From Paracoccus amoyensis (GTDB lineage: Bacteria; Pseudomonadota; Alphaproteobacteria; Rhodobacterales; Rhodobacteraceae), in contig NZ_JACOQL010000001.1 of the NCBI RefSeq assembly GCF_014490725.1, positions 372,001 through 436,000 of the forward strand: DNA of 64,000 bases, in the 5' to 3' direction. The notes below the pieces were generated by a model. The model was given only the letters and a program-made list of their open reading frames with translations, searched no databases and was not told the origin of the DNA. Each line of letters begins with the position of its first letter. Within the stretch, counting starts at the first letter, position 1. Below are positions 8,210 through 17,719 of the stretch, piece by piece. Made by a program: the position numbers and the translations under genes.

Positions 8210-9429
8210 TGGCCGCCAGTAGCAGTAGCATTCGTTCAACCCTCGCCCTTGCCGTGGTTGTCGTCGTCGGTGTCTTGGTCGCCTTGTCCGTCTTTATCGT
8301 GGACGAACGCGAAAAGGCGCTTGTCATGCGGTTCGGTGAAATCGTCACCGAAAAGGAAGACCCGGGCATCGGCTTCAAGTTGCCGCTGATCGAGAATGTC
8401 GAAAAATTCGACGGCCGCATTTTGGGCCTGCCAACCACGCCGCTGGAAGTCACCCCGGCCGATGATCGTCGCCTGGTCGTGGATGCCTTTGCCCGGTGGC
8501 GGATCAGTAACCTGCGGGCGTTCCGTCAGGCCGTCGGATCGGGCGGTATCGAAGTCGCGCAAAGCCGTTTGGAGCCGATTGTCAGCAACGCCATTCGCGA
8601 TACGCTTGGCACGGTGCCGTCGACGGCGGTGCTGTCTGACGACCGGACCTCGCTGATGAACCAGATCCGGGATGAGGCGCGTCGCAACGCAGCAGGCCTT
8701 GGTGTGGAAGTCATCGACGTCCGTTTGACCCGCACCGACTTGCCACAGCAGAACCTCGAGGCGACCTATGCCCGGATGCGGGCCGAACGCGAACGGGAAG
8801 CTGCGGATGAAATCGCCCGTGGTGGCGAGGCTGCACAGCGCGTTCGCGCCGCCGCCGACCGAACCGTGGTCGAACTGACGTCCGAGGCGCAGAAGCGCGC
8901 TGAAATCGTGCGCGGTGAAGCGGATGCCCAACGGAACGCGATCTATGCCGACGCCTTTGGCCGCGATCCCGAATTTTTCGCCTTCACCCGCTCGATGCAG
9001 TCCTATGAACGTGCGTTGCAAGGGCAGAACAGTTCGATGGTGATGCGCCCGGATGGCGAATTCTTCAGTTATCTGCGCAATGACGGGTCCGATCAGGCCA
9101 ACCCGCCCTCGACACCGGTTCCGGCTGGTAATTCGGCATCAACATCGACGCCGTCCGCGTCGGCGAGAGATGCGGATGCTGAGGAGCTGGTGACGCCAGA
9201 AGTTACCGACCGCGAGGGGAACCCGCTTGGCGAATCCGCAGGTGTCAAGTTGACGCCCGTGCCGGAAAGTCTTGTCACGCCGCCGCAGCAGGAATCCGAT
9301 GTGATGCCGTCTGAAGGCGCAGAAACGCCCGCAGAAACGCCAGCAGAGGCACCTGCAGAGGCCCCGGCGACCGACGCGGAAGCAGCACCAGATGAGCAGC
9401 CGCAAGAAAATGCACCTGCAGCGAACTGA
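8209..9429 (+). CDS. hflC: Protease modulator HflC with long acidic tail
   Basis: This partner of HflK has a transmembrane helix at about 10-30, then a band-7/SPFH domain (ALVMRFGEIV, GIGFKLPLIENV) and the helical region RMRAEREREAADEIARGG. At 406 residues it is longer than Escherichia coli HflC (334). From about residue 290 the protein is a Ser/Thr/Pro/Ala/Glu-rich tail with imperfect AETPAE/AEAPAE repeats, probably disordered. The gene is followed directly by a strong terminator. Confidence 0.95.
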   Translation: MAASSSSIRSTLALAVVVVVGVLVALSVFIVDEREKALVMRFGEIVTEKEDPGIGFKLPLIENVEKFDGRILGLPTTPLEVTPADDRRLVVDAFARWRISNLRAFRQAVGSGGIEVAQSRLEPIVSNAIRDTLGTVPSTAVLSDDRTSLMNQIRDEARRNAAGLGVEVIDVRLTRTDLPQQNLEATYARMRAEREREAADEIARGGEAAQRVRAAADRTVVELTSEAQKRAEIVRGEADAQRNAIYADAFGRDPEFFAFTRSMQSYERALQGQNSSMVMRPDGEFFSYLRNDGSDQANPPSTPVPAGNSASTSTPSASARDADAEELVTPEVTDREGNPLGESAGVKLTPVPESLVTPPQQESDVMPSEGAETPAETPAEAPAEAPATDAEAAPDEQPQENAPAAN

Positions 9430-9438
9430 TTGATAAAA

Positions 9439-9468
9439 GGGGCGAATGGCAACATTCGCCCCTTGTCG
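9439..9468 (+). terminator. Intrinsic terminator after hflC
   Basis: GGGGCGAATG at 9439-9448 pairs perfectly with CATTCGCCCC at 9453-9462 around a GCAA tetraloop. A short T-rich tail follows. It starts 10 bases after the hflC stop. Confidence 0.85.
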
Positions 9469-9602
9469 TAACAAAAGTCACGATCAGTTCACCCGGCGAG
9501 AGCGTGGTTTATTTGCAACTCGTGCCTATTTTCAATTCAGATCAAATCCATTCCCGGCTTGGTTAAGGCCGGGGAAAAATAAGAAAGATGAGGAATCCCA
9601 GC

Positions 9603-11171
9603 ATGAAGTCGCTTTCTCCTCGGTATTTGCTGACCGCCTCGGCATTGGCTGTGACCGTCGGACTTGGCATCGCAGGTGCGCAGCAGGTGCAAGAAGCACA
9701 GCCGCAAGAAGATGTCTCGCCCGAAGCCAGCCAGCGGGCACAAGAAGCCGCCAATAACAACGAACCGCTTAGCGCGACCGCGCCGGCCATCCCGGGGCAG
9801 GTGATGCCCGACAGCTTTGCCAATCTGGTTGAACAGGTCGCCCCCGCAGTGGTGAATATCACCACAACCGCTGTCGTGGCGCAGCCGACCAATGGCCAAG
9901 GGCCGACCTTCCCCGAAGGCAGCCCGTTCTCGGACCTGTTCCGCGACTTCGGCTTCCCCGGCATGCCCGGCGAGGGCGGCCCCGGAATGCCGCAGCGCTC
10001 GAACGCGCTTGGTTCGGGCTTCGTGATCTCGGCCGATGGTTATATCGTCACCAACAACCACGTCATCGAAGGCGCGGATGAAATCGAGATCGAGTTCTAT
10101 TCGGGGGAAACCCTGCCTGCCAAAGTGGTTGGCACAGACCCCAATACCGATGTCGCGTTGCTGAAGGTTGAAAGCGAAGATGCGCTGCCTTTCGTGAAGT
10201 TCGGCAACTCCAATGACGCCCGCGTGGGGGATTGGGTGCTGGCGCTTGGCAACCCGTTGGGGCAGGGCTTCTCGGCCAGTTCGGGGATCGTCTCGGCGCG
10301 GAACCGTGAATTGTCGGGCACCTATGATGACTATTTGCAAACCGACGCGGCGATCAACCGGGGCAACTCGGGCGGTCCGCTGTTCAATCTGAACGGCGAA
10401 GTGATTGGCGTGAATACCGCGATCCTGTCCCCAAATGGCGGCTCGATCGGGATCGGTTTCTCGATGACGTCGAATGTCGTTTCCAGCGTGGTCAATCAGC
10501 TGAAACAGTTCGGTGAAACCCGTCGCGGCTGGCTGGGCGTCAAAATTCAGGATGTGACGCCCGATATGGCCGAGGCGCTTGGGTTGACCGCCGAGAGCGG
10601 AGCGATGGTCACCGATGTGCCGGAGGGCCCAGCCCGGGACGCAGGCATGCGGTCGGGTGACATCATCATCAGCTTTGACGGTCAGGATGTCGCGGACACC
10701 CGCTCATTGGTGCGCCGTGTCGCCGAGGCCCCTGCGGGTGAGGCCGTGGACGTCGTGGTTCAGCGCGAAGGTGGCCCTGAAACACTCAACGTGACGCTGG
10801 GCCGTCGCGAGACGGCCGAAGGCACCGGCGATGAAAATTCCGGACCTGATGCAGATGGGCAGCAAAGCGGCGGAGAGGTTCTGGGCATGACCCTTGTGCC
10901 GATCACGCCTGAAATCGTGGCGGATATGGGCTTGCCGCGTGACACCACCGGTCTGGTCGTTCAGGAAGTGAACGCGGAAAGCGAAGCGGCGGAAAAGGGT
11001 CTGATGCCCGGTGATATCCTCACCGAAGCAGGGCAGCAGCCGGTCGCCTCGCTGTCGGACCTGAATGATCGCATCGCGCAGGCCCGTGACGCCGGTCGCA
11101 AATCCTTGCTGGTGCTGATCCGCCGCAACGGCGAGCCGCGCTTTGTCGCGCTGCCCGTGGGCGAGAAGTAA
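9603..11171 (+). CDS. Do-family periplasmic serine endopeptidase (DegP/MucD-like)
   Basis: This 522-residue envelope protease/chaperone acts on misfolded periplasmic proteins. A signal peptide covers about residues 1-27. The trypsin-like domain has the triad His153 (TNNHVI), Asp183 (NTDVALLKV) and Ser256 (RGNSGGPLF). Two PDZ domains follow at about 280-390 and 420-515, one containing GWLGVKIQDVTPDMAEALGL. I choose ATG 9603 because a GAGGA lies upstream at a fair distance, whereas the in-frame ATG at 9588 has a poor site. DegP, DegQ and MucD cannot be told apart from this sequence alone. Confidence 0.93.
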   Translation: MKSLSPRYLLTASALAVTVGLGIAGAQQVQEAQPQEDVSPEASQRAQEAANNNEPLSATAPAIPGQVMPDSFANLVEQVAPAVVNITTTAVVAQPTNGQGPTFPEGSPFSDLFRDFGFPGMPGEGGPGMPQRSNALGSGFVISADGYIVTNNHVIEGADEIEIEFYSGETLPAKVVGTDPNTDVALLKVESEDALPFVKFGNSNDARVGDWVLALGNPLGQGFSASSGIVSARNRELSGTYDDYLQTDAAINRGNSGGPLFNLNGEVIGVNTAILSPNGGSIGIGFSMTSNVVSSVVNQLKQFGETRRGWLGVKIQDVTPDMAEALGLTAESGAMVTDVPEGPARDAGMRSGDIIISFDGQDVADTRSLVRRVAEAPAGEAVDVVVQREGGPETLNVTLGRRETAEGTGDENSGPDADGQQSGGEVLGMTLVPITPEIVADMGLPRDTTGLVVQEVNAESEAAEKGLMPGDILTEAGQQPVASLSDLNDRIAQARDAGRKSLLVLIRRNGEPRFVALPVGEK

Positions 11172-11193
11172 TTACGCTTTGCTGATGCGTTAA

Positions 11194-11598
<405 letters not shown>

Positions 11599-11608
11599 TT
11601 GGCCGCGT

Positions 11609-12505
11609 TCAGCCTGCTAACCTTCCCAGATGCAGTAACAGCACCTGATCGCGCATGACCCCGGCCAGCGAGCCATGGGTTTCGTCGGGATAGGGCTGAT
11701 AAATCACCTCCAACCCGTCGATGTCGCGCAGGATTTCCACCAGCGCAGGCACCGATTGCAGTCGGTTGTCGGGCGACAGCGCGGCAGACCGTGCGATCAA
11801 CAGGCGGAGGGGCGGGGATAGACTGCCGCCCGCCGCCCTGGTTCCACCTGCAAAGGCGGCAGCTTCGCGTAGCGCCTCGCCATTGTTCCACCACACGGAC
11901 GGGTCCGATGCGACATAGCGGGCGAAAACCTCGGGCCGGGTAAACAGTGCATGCAGGGTGAACAGACCGCCCAGCGAATGCCCATAAAGGGTCAGGTCGC
12001 GCATGTTCAGGCGGACGCGCTGATTGACTGCGGGCAGGATGCTGTCTGCGATCATGTCCAGAAACGCACGGCGTCCGCCCGTCTTGCGATCCTGTCCCTT
12101 GTTCATCATCCGCTCTGTCATGGATTGCGGCGGTTGGCCGGGAGAGGTCAGATCGAACCATCGGCGTTCGGTGTCGATCGTGTAGTCGGTCGGATAGCCG
12201 ACGCCGATCAGCACGACAGGCGCATCGGGGGCAAGCGCCTGAAGCCCGTCCCACAGGCCGGGAAAGCTGGCATTGCCGTCGGTGGCGATGATGGCCGAAT
12301 ACCCTTCGGGCGGGGCAGGGACGTCCGGCAGCCCCACCAGCACGCGCCATGCGTTGCCGTCAGGGCCGATGTCAAAGCTGCTGGCACGCGGATCGTCGAT
12401 GATCCGCGCCAGTTTCGGTGCCGGTTGGGTTCTGGCCTTCGTGGCCAGACCGCTGGTGGCGGCCATGGTCAACCCGGCAACGATATCTCGGCGTGACGGA
12501 GGCAT
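11609..12505 (-). CDS. Tat-exported alpha/beta-hydrolase, esterase D / IroE-like
   Basis: The 298-residue protein starts MPPSRRDIVAGLTMAAT, a twin-arginine-type signal, so the enzyme is probably periplasmic. The hydrolase core has the nucleophile elbow GHSLGG (Ser177) and a C-terminal histidine in PDETHGSLAG. The fold and motifs match the putative esterase family that includes the siderophore esterases Fes, IroE and BesA; siderophore cleavage is only inferred. The ATG at 12505 has AAAGGGA six bases upstream, while the earlier GTG at 12526 has no good site. A PepSY membrane protein, often iron-related, lies nearby but is not linked directly. Confidence 0.82.
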   Translation of the reverse strand: MPPSRRDIVAGLTMAATSGLATKARTQPAPKLARIIDDPRASSFDIGPDGNAWRVLVGLPDVPAPPEGYSAIIATDGNASFPGLWDGLQALAPDAPVVLIGVGYPTDYTIDTERRWFDLTSPGQPPQSMTERMMNKGQDRKTGGRRAFLDMIADSILPAVNQRVRLNMRDLTLYGHSLGGLFTLHALFTRPEVFARYVASDPSVWWNNGEALREAAAFAGGTRAAGGSLSPPLRLLIARSAALSPDNRLQSVPALVEILRDIDGLEVIYQPYPDETHGSLAGVMRDQVLLLHLGRLAG

Positions 12506-12600
12506 CTGCAATCCCTTTGTAGCCACAGGGTGTTGGCTGGCTTCACGCGGGCTGATCTGAATTTAAGCCGCCTGCCGATGACCGGCAAGCTGGCTTTGGT

Positions 12601-13317
12601 TTACTTCAACAGCGCCAAAGCCTGGGCCAGATCAATCGCGCCATCATAAAGCGCCCGGCCCGAAATCGCACCTGCGATCACGCCCGTTGCATCCAGCGCC
12701 CGCAGATCGTCCATGGACGAGACGCCACCCGATGCGATGACCGGGATATTGACCGCGCGGGCCAGTGCCTCGGTCGCCGGAATATTGGGGCCTTGCATCG
12801 CGCCGTCACGATCAATGTCAGTGTAGATGATGGCGGCAACGCCCGCATCCTCGAACTGACGGGCCAGATCGGTCGCCATCACGTCGGTTTCGGTTGCCCA
12901 GCCACGGGTTGCAACCTTGCCGCCGCGCGCATCGATGCCGACCGCGATCTTGCCCGGAAACGCCTTGGCGGCCTGATGCACCAGACCGGGATTTTCGACC
13001 GCAACGGTGCCAAGGATCACACGGCTAAGCCCCCGGTTGATCCAGCTTTCGATGGTCGCCATGTCGCGGATGCCGCCACCCAGCTGCGCGGGCACGGTGA
13101 TGGCCGCCAGGATTGCCTCGACCGCTTCGGCATTGACCGGATGACCCGCAAAGGCCCCGTTCAGATCGACCAGATGCAGCCATTCCGCCCCTGCATCCTG
13201 AAACGCACGGGCTTGCGCCGCGGGATCGGTGCCGAACACGGTCGCGGCCTCCATCTCTCCGCGCAAAAGGCGCACGCAGTTGCCGTCTTTCAGGTCGATG
13301 GCAGGATAGAGGATCAT
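12601..13317 (-). CDS. hisA: Phosphoribosylformimino-5-aminoimidazole carboxamide ribotide isomerase
   Basis: HisA catalyses the ProFAR to PRFAR Amadori rearrangement in histidine synthesis. The 238-residue beta/alpha barrel begins [17 protein letters not shown], with the catalytic aspartate in AIDLKDG. It also has [25 protein letters not shown], the [13 protein letters not shown] loop and [12 protein letters not shown]. No other his gene is adjacent here, so this copy stands apart from the usual hisBHAF arrangement. Confidence 0.96.
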   Translation of the reverse strand: MILYPAIDLKDGNCVRLLRGEMEAATVFGTDPAAQARAFQDAGAEWLHLVDLNGAFAGHPVNAEAVEAILAAITVPAQLGGGIRDMATIESWINRGLSRVILGTVAVENPGLVHQAAKAFPGKIAVGIDARGGKVATRGWATETDVMATDLARQFEDAGVAAIIYTDIDRDGAMQGPNIPATEALARAVNIPVIASGGVSSMDDLRALDATGVIAGAISGRALYDGAIDLAQALALLK

Positions 13318-13455
13318 GGCAAGCTCATTGGCTGGATGGGTTCTGCGCCCCCTTTGCCATGTGAAATCAGGAAACGGAAGGGTTCGACCCTACGTCACAC
13401 TTGCCAGAAGAAAAACTGATGCGCAGCATCGTCGATATCCTGAGGAGGAGGATCC

Positions 13456-13839
13456 ATGCGCAAATTCATTATCGCCGCAGCTTTGGCCGTTGCAGGCACC
13501 GCTGCTGCCGCCGACCCGATTGAGGGCGTTTGGCAAACCCAACCCGATGAGGGGTCTTTCGCCTATGTCACGATTGCCCCCTGTGGCGGTGCATTCTGCG
13601 GCACGATCAGCCGCACGTTCAAGGACGGGGCAGAAACTCAGTCGCCCAATATCGGCAAACAAATCGTTCGCAACATGGCGCCGCAGGGCAACGGCGAATA
13701 TAGCGGACAGGTTTGGCGCCCGGCCAACGACAAGATTTACAACGGCAAGGCCAGCGTTTCAGGCGACCGGATGAGCCTGTCTGGCTGCGTCGCAGGTGGC
13801 TTGATCTGCAAAAGCCAGACCTGGGCGAAAATTCAGTAA
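13456..13839 (+). CDS. DUF2147 secreted protein
   Basis: The 127-residue protein has a signal peptide (about 1-19, ending TAAAA). A mature domain follows with GVWQTQPDEGSFAYVTIAPCG, FCGTISRT and a C-terminal GGLICKSQTWAKI. This pattern fits the DUF2147 family of small lipocalin-like periplasmic proteins. The four cysteines in the mature part may form disulfides. The start at 13456 is preceded by GAGGAGGAT. The biochemical role is unknown. Confidence 0.85.
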   Translation: MRKFIIAAALAVAGTAAAADPIEGVWQTQPDEGSFAYVTIAPCGGAFCGTISRTFKDGAETQSPNIGKQIVRNMAPQGNGEYSGQVWRPANDKIYNGKASVSGDRMSLSGCVAGGLICKSQTWAKIQ

Positions 13840-13866
13840 CGGCTTCTGACGTCAGCACTCACGAAG

Positions 13867-13890
13867 AAAGGACGGGAATTCCCGTCCTTT
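13867..13890. terminator. Bidirectional terminator, perfect 24-bp palindrome
   Basis: AAAGGACGGGAA at 13867-13878 is followed at once by its exact complement. It has A-rich and T-rich ends on both strands. It separates the DUF2147 gene from the convergent PepSY gene and can serve both. Confidence 0.85.
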
Positions 13891-13907
13891 GCCATTTGGA
13901 TAGGCGT

Positions 13908-15269
13908 TCACGTTCGGGCAGTTCGCAACCGCGACCAGCTTGTTGCGCCGATCTCCAGTGCCGCAGCGACAAGCAGCGTCAGTCCGACCAGCGGAAAGAA
14001 TACCCCCGCCGCGATTGCGATCAGCAGGACGTTTCGCGGGATGCGCCAGTCGAGGGGCATTTGTGGTGCGCCCAGCGATCCTGCGGGACGGCGTTTCCAC
14101 CACATGACCCCGGCCGCGATCGACATCGCGATCATGGCCACGCAAACCAGCAACAGCACGACCTGATTGAGCAGCCCGAAAGCCTGTCCCATATGGATGC
14201 TGATGCCCCATTCGGCGGCTTGTCCAAGCGCCCCCAGTTCATTCAGCCGCATATCGAACAAGACTTCACCCGTATACTGGTCCAGATGAATGACGCGTTC
14301 CTGCGTGATGTCGTCAGGATAAACCGAGGCGGTAAAGACGCCGTCGGCCCTGCCGGGAATCCGCAGCGCATAGCCCGCCGCGATACCCAAGTCTTCGACC
14401 GTTGCGACGATGTCATCCAACTTCACCGGAACGCCATTCGCCGTGCCCGATACCGGCATCGGTTGCTGTTCCATGATCCACGGTGCCCGGTCGATGGCAT
14501 CCCCGACCGGTTGCGTGGAAACAGGCAGCTTGCTCCAATAGCCATCAGGCATCCCAAGACCTGCCTTATAAGAGAGGTCATAGAATTTTGCGCCCCAGAC
14601 CCCCGACCATGGCAGACCGGTCATGGCCAGAAAAACGATAAAACCCGATGCAAAAATACCCGTTACAGCATGCGTATCCCGCCAGAAGACCCGACGGGCG
14701 GGGCGGTTGCGGATGGTCACCACGCCGCCTTTCTGGCCGCGTGGCCACCACAGATAGATCCCGGTGATGACCAAAAGGATCATCCAGCCCGCAACCGCTT
14801 CGATCACCCGATTGCCCAGCCAGCCAACATAGGCAAGGCTGTGCAGATCCCGCACAAGCTTCATGACCGGCGTCCCCGATGCGCCCGAATCCGGGTGGCT
14901 GCCCAGCACCTGCGCCGAATAGGGGTTCACATAGACCGTGTTTTTCGTCCCGTCCTGACCTGCGACCTTTACAATCGCCGAGCGGTTGGGCGCAGCTGCC
15001 GGTTCATAGGCGTAAAGCGTTCCGGGATGCATTTGCAACGCGCTGGCGACCAGTGCGGATGGCGGTCTGGGCGCCTGTCCTGTCACCTCGACCAGACGTT
15101 CGTTGCGATGCGAGATATTGGCGATTTCATCCTTGAACAGGTATATCCCGCCAGTCGTGGCCAGCAGGATCACAAAGGGCAGGACCAACAGTCCCGCATA
15201 AAAGTGCCAGCGCCAGACGGCGCGATAAAGTGCGGTGGCATTGCCAGTCCGCCTTGTCGTCGTTTCCAT
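13908..15269 (-). CDS. PepSY-associated transmembrane protein
   Basis: The 453-residue inner-membrane protein has about five hydrophobic segments with conserved histidines near their ends, such as WRWHFYAG, VRDLHSLAYVGWLG, FWRDTHAVTG and ISIHMGQAFG. Two PepSY-like soluble regions lie between the first and last segments. PiuB/FhuF-like relatives sit in siderophore uptake loci and some act as membrane reductases; here that role is inferred. ATG 15269 has GGGGACAG upstream. It follows a DUF2946-like gene in the same direction, a common partner. Confidence 0.85.
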   Translation of the reverse strand: METTTRRTGNATALYRAVWRWHFYAGLLVLPFVILLATTGGIYLFKDEIANISHRNERLVEVTGQAPRPPSALVASALQMHPGTLYAYEPAAAPNRSAIVKVAGQDGTKNTVYVNPYSAQVLGSHPDSGASGTPVMKLVRDLHSLAYVGWLGNRVIEAVAGWMILLVITGIYLWWPRGQKGGVVTIRNRPARRVFWRDTHAVTGIFASGFIVFLAMTGLPWSGVWGAKFYDLSYKAGLGMPDGYWSKLPVSTQPVGDAIDRAPWIMEQQPMPVSGTANGVPVKLDDIVATVEDLGIAAGYALRIPGRADGVFTASVYPDDITQERVIHLDQYTGEVLFDMRLNELGALGQAAEWGISIHMGQAFGLLNQVVLLLVCVAMIAMSIAAGVMWWKRRPAGSLGAPQMPLDWRIPRNVLLIAIAAGVFFPLVGLTLLVAAALEIGATSWSRLRTART

Positions 15270-15319
15270 GTTTTTCTGTCCCCATAATACTTTGTGCCGC
15301 GCCGGTCGGGGCGCAGCAG

Positions 15320-15745
15320 TCAACTGAGCTTGAGTTGAGACAGATGGGGCGGGGCACGGGCATGAACCGAAAGACGGGTTGGCCGATTGACATGCTGATC
15401 TTTGGGCGATGGAAAACGGACCGCGTGATCCGTCGATTGCGTCGCAGCCAGGGCTGAAAAAGCCAAGGTCAGCGGGTGAAAGCCGCCGAACCACAGACAT
15501 GGCTCGGCCTTGTGGCTGTCCTGATCGGGTGCCTCTTGCCCGTCAACCGTCTGAACGCCCAGTTCCGAGGCTTTGATATAGACAATTTCGGCCCCCAGAC
15601 AGATGGCGACATAGCCATCTTTCAGGGTGGTCACAGTTCCGGCAGGGCCGAACAGACGCAGGATAATGGCCAGCGCGATCAGCAGCCCAAGGGCGGCGCT
15701 TTTCAATCCATCATATCCAAGCCTGCCAGCAATCATGACGACCAT
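15320..15745 (-). CDS. DUF2946-like small exported protein
   Basis: The 141-residue protein has one N-terminal hydrophobic helix (about 14-34). Two cysteines, in AICLGAE and PCLWFG, follow, and a C-terminal tail contains HARAPP. The overall shape and the RAPP ending resemble DUF2946 proteins, often encoded next to PepSY membrane proteins or TonB receptors. No clear domain hit can be claimed by eye. It ends 50 bases before the PepSY gene and starts 35 bases after the sqdB stop, so all three may be transcribed together. Confidence 0.55.
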   Translation of the reverse strand: MVVMIAGRLGYDGLKSAALGLLIALAIILRLFGPAGTVTTLKDGYVAICLGAEIVYIKASELGVQTVDGQEAPDQDSHKAEPCLWFGGFHPLTLAFSALAATQSTDHAVRFPSPKDQHVNRPTRLSVHARAPPHLSQLKLS

Positions 15746-15780
15746 TTGAATGATCGATGTGATTCTGACCAGTCAGTTTG

Positions 15781-16944
15781 TCAGGCCCTGCGCCATTGTG
15801 ACACACAGGGGATTTTGGCGCGGTCGCAGCGGTCGGCATAGCGTTTGGCGACCTCTTGCACCTCGGCCAGCAAGCCATCCTGCAGCTTGATGGGGTCCAG
15901 CCCCAAGCCAAGGAAACGATCATTGGCAACATGCAGATCGTTTTCCTCGGCCTCGTTGCGCGGGTTTGTCAGGAACGCGACCTCGGCCCCGGTCTGATCC
16001 GCGATCATCTGCGCCAGATCGCGGACGCGATGCGTTTCGGTCATCTGATTCAGGATGCTGACCCGATCGCCCTTTTGTGGCGGATTGGCCAGCGCAAGTT
16101 CGACACAGCGGCAGGTGTCCTGAATATGGATGAACGCCCGGGTTTGCCCGCCTGTCCCGTGAACGGTCAGCGGATAGCCGATGGCCGCCTGCATCAGAAA
16201 GCGGTTCAGCACCGTGCCGTAATCGCCGTCATAGTCGAAACGGTTGATCAGCCGTTCATCCATCCGGGTCTCTTCGGTCTGGGTGCCCCAGACGATGCCC
16301 TGATGCAGGTCGGTGATCCGCACGCCGTCGTTCTTGTTGTAGTAAAAGAAGAACAGCTGATCCTGCGTCTTGGTCATGTGATAGATGCTGCCGGGGTTGG
16401 CGGGATAAAGGATTTCCTGCCGATGCGGACCATTTTCGGTTTCGATCACAACATCAAGATAACCTTCAGGAATTTTCATCCCTGCCGTGCCATACCCATA
16501 GACGCCCATCGTGCCCAGATGGACCAGATGGATGTCCTGCCCGCTTTCCACAATGGCGGCCAGCACGTCATTGGTGGCGTTCAGGTTGTTGTTGACCGTG
16601 TAACGCTTGTGCCAACTGGATTTCATCGAATAGGGCGCGGCGCGTTGTTCGGCGAAATGGATCACCACATCAGGCTTTTCCTGCTGAAACAGAGTCAGCA
16701 GGCGGTGGTAATGTTCGCCAACGGTAAAGTTTTCGACCCGGATCGTATGGCCGCTGACCTCTTTCCACGCGGCGACGCGTTCGCCCAGGGGCCGGATCGG
16801 TGTCAGTGAGGTGACCTCCAGCTCGACGTCGATTTTCCGGCGCGACAGATTGTCCACGATGATGATGTCATGGCCACGCGCTGACAGGTGCAGCGCCGTC
16901 GGCCAGCCGCAGAAACCGTCTCCACCCAGAACGATGATTTTCAT
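15781..16944 (-). CDS. sqdB: UDP-sulfoquinovose synthase
   Basis: SQD1/SqdB makes UDP-sulfoquinovose from UDP-glucose and sulfite, the head-group donor of the sulfolipid SQDG. The 387-residue protein begins with the diagnostic NAD-binding [15 protein letters not shown] at residues 7-21, where most epimerases have GGxGFxG. The YHMTK motif supplies the Tyr/Lys pair, and [13 protein letters not shown] and [18 protein letters not shown] are typical of the SQD1 group. ATG 16944 gives the canonical [10 protein letters not shown] start. No sqdD, sqdC or sqdA gene is present. The gene sits behind capsule export genes. Confidence 0.94.
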   Translation of the reverse strand: MKIIVLGGDGFCGWPTALHLSARGHDIIIVDNLSRRKIDVELEVTSLTPIRPLGERVAAWKEVSGHTIRVENFTVGEHYHRLLTLFQQEKPDVVIHFAEQRAAPYSMKSSWHKRYTVNNNLNATNDVLAAIVESGQDIHLVHLGTMGVYGYGTAGMKIPEGYLDVVIETENGPHRQEILYPANPGSIYHMTKTQDQLFFFYYNKNDGVRITDLHQGIVWGTQTEETRMDERLINRFDYDGDYGTVLNRFLMQAAIGYPLTVHGTGGQTRAFIHIQDTCRCVELALANPPQKGDRVSILNQMTETHRVRDLAQMIADQTGAEVAFLTNPRNEAEENDLHVANDRFLGLGLDPIKLQDGLLAEVQEVAKRYADRCDRAKIPCVSQWRRA

Positions 16945-17047
16945 GCGTTTGCCTTTGCTGGTCAAAATTTGGGCGTCTTGTAATCTGTGGATCTGTCCGA
17001 CGCCAGCCTTGCCGCGAAAGTGACATATTCCTGTCGCAAAGGCTCGC

Positions 17048-17719
17048 TTAACCGCGCGCCAAAGCCCGTTCCATATTGCTGAGATGCGCATCGATGGCGT
17101 CTTCGATATCGTGGAAATAGGACAGTGTTCCGTTTTCCAGCACTGCACCCGCCTGGCAGGTTCGCCGCAGCATCACCATCGAATGCGACACCACGATCGC
17201 GCCAGCGGCGGACATCCGTTCGGCAAAGACGCGGTTGGATTTTTCCTTGAACGCCGCATCGCCGACGGCGGAAACCTCATCCACCAGATAGGTGTCAAAG
17301 GGCACGGCCATCGAAACGCCAAAGGCCAGACGCGCCTTCATTCCCGATGAATAGGTGCGAAAGGGGAGGTAGAAATGCTGACCCAATTCGGCGAAATCCT
17401 CGACGAAATCGCGCATTTCATCGGTATCCACGCCATAGACGCGGGCGACAAAGCGGCAGTTTTGCTCGCCCGTCAATTGGCCATTGAAGGAACCGGAAAA
17501 ACCGACCGGCCAACTGATCGTGCCGGTTGACAGGATACGCCCCGAAGTCGGCAGCATTGCGCCCGAAATCATCCGCAGCATGGACGATTTGCCCGCGCCG
17601 TTGCGCCCCAGAAGGGCGACGGAAATGCCGGTCGGAAAGACCGCATTGATGTTTCGCGCCACGACCTTGGTGCGGCCATTCAGCTTGTAGCTTTTGTTCA
17701 GGTTCTGCAGACGGATCAT
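17048..17719 (-). CDS. kpsT: Polysaccharide ABC exporter, ATP-binding subunit (KpsT-like)
   Basis: The 223-residue ATPase has a Walker [10 protein letters not shown] at 38-46, the signature [12 protein letters not shown] and a Walker [13 protein letters not shown]. The SSGM signature and VGDAAF segment are typical of capsule and teichoic-type exporters (KpsT, CtrD, BexA). With KpsM it would move lipid-linked capsule across the inner membrane. Its start overlaps the stop of the kpsE-like gene in ATGA. sqdB lies 103 bases downstream on the same strand. Confidence 0.92.
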   Translation of the reverse strand: MIRLQNLNKSYKLNGRTKVVARNINAVFPTGISVALLGRNGAGKSSMLRMISGAMLPTSGRILSTGTISWPVGFSGSFNGQLTGEQNCRFVARVYGVDTDEMRDFVEDFAELGQHFYLPFRTYSSGMKARLAFGVSMAVPFDTYLVDEVSAVGDAAFKEKSNRVFAERMSAAGAIVVSHSMVMLRRTCQAGAVLENGTLSYFHDIEDAIDAHLSNMERALARG

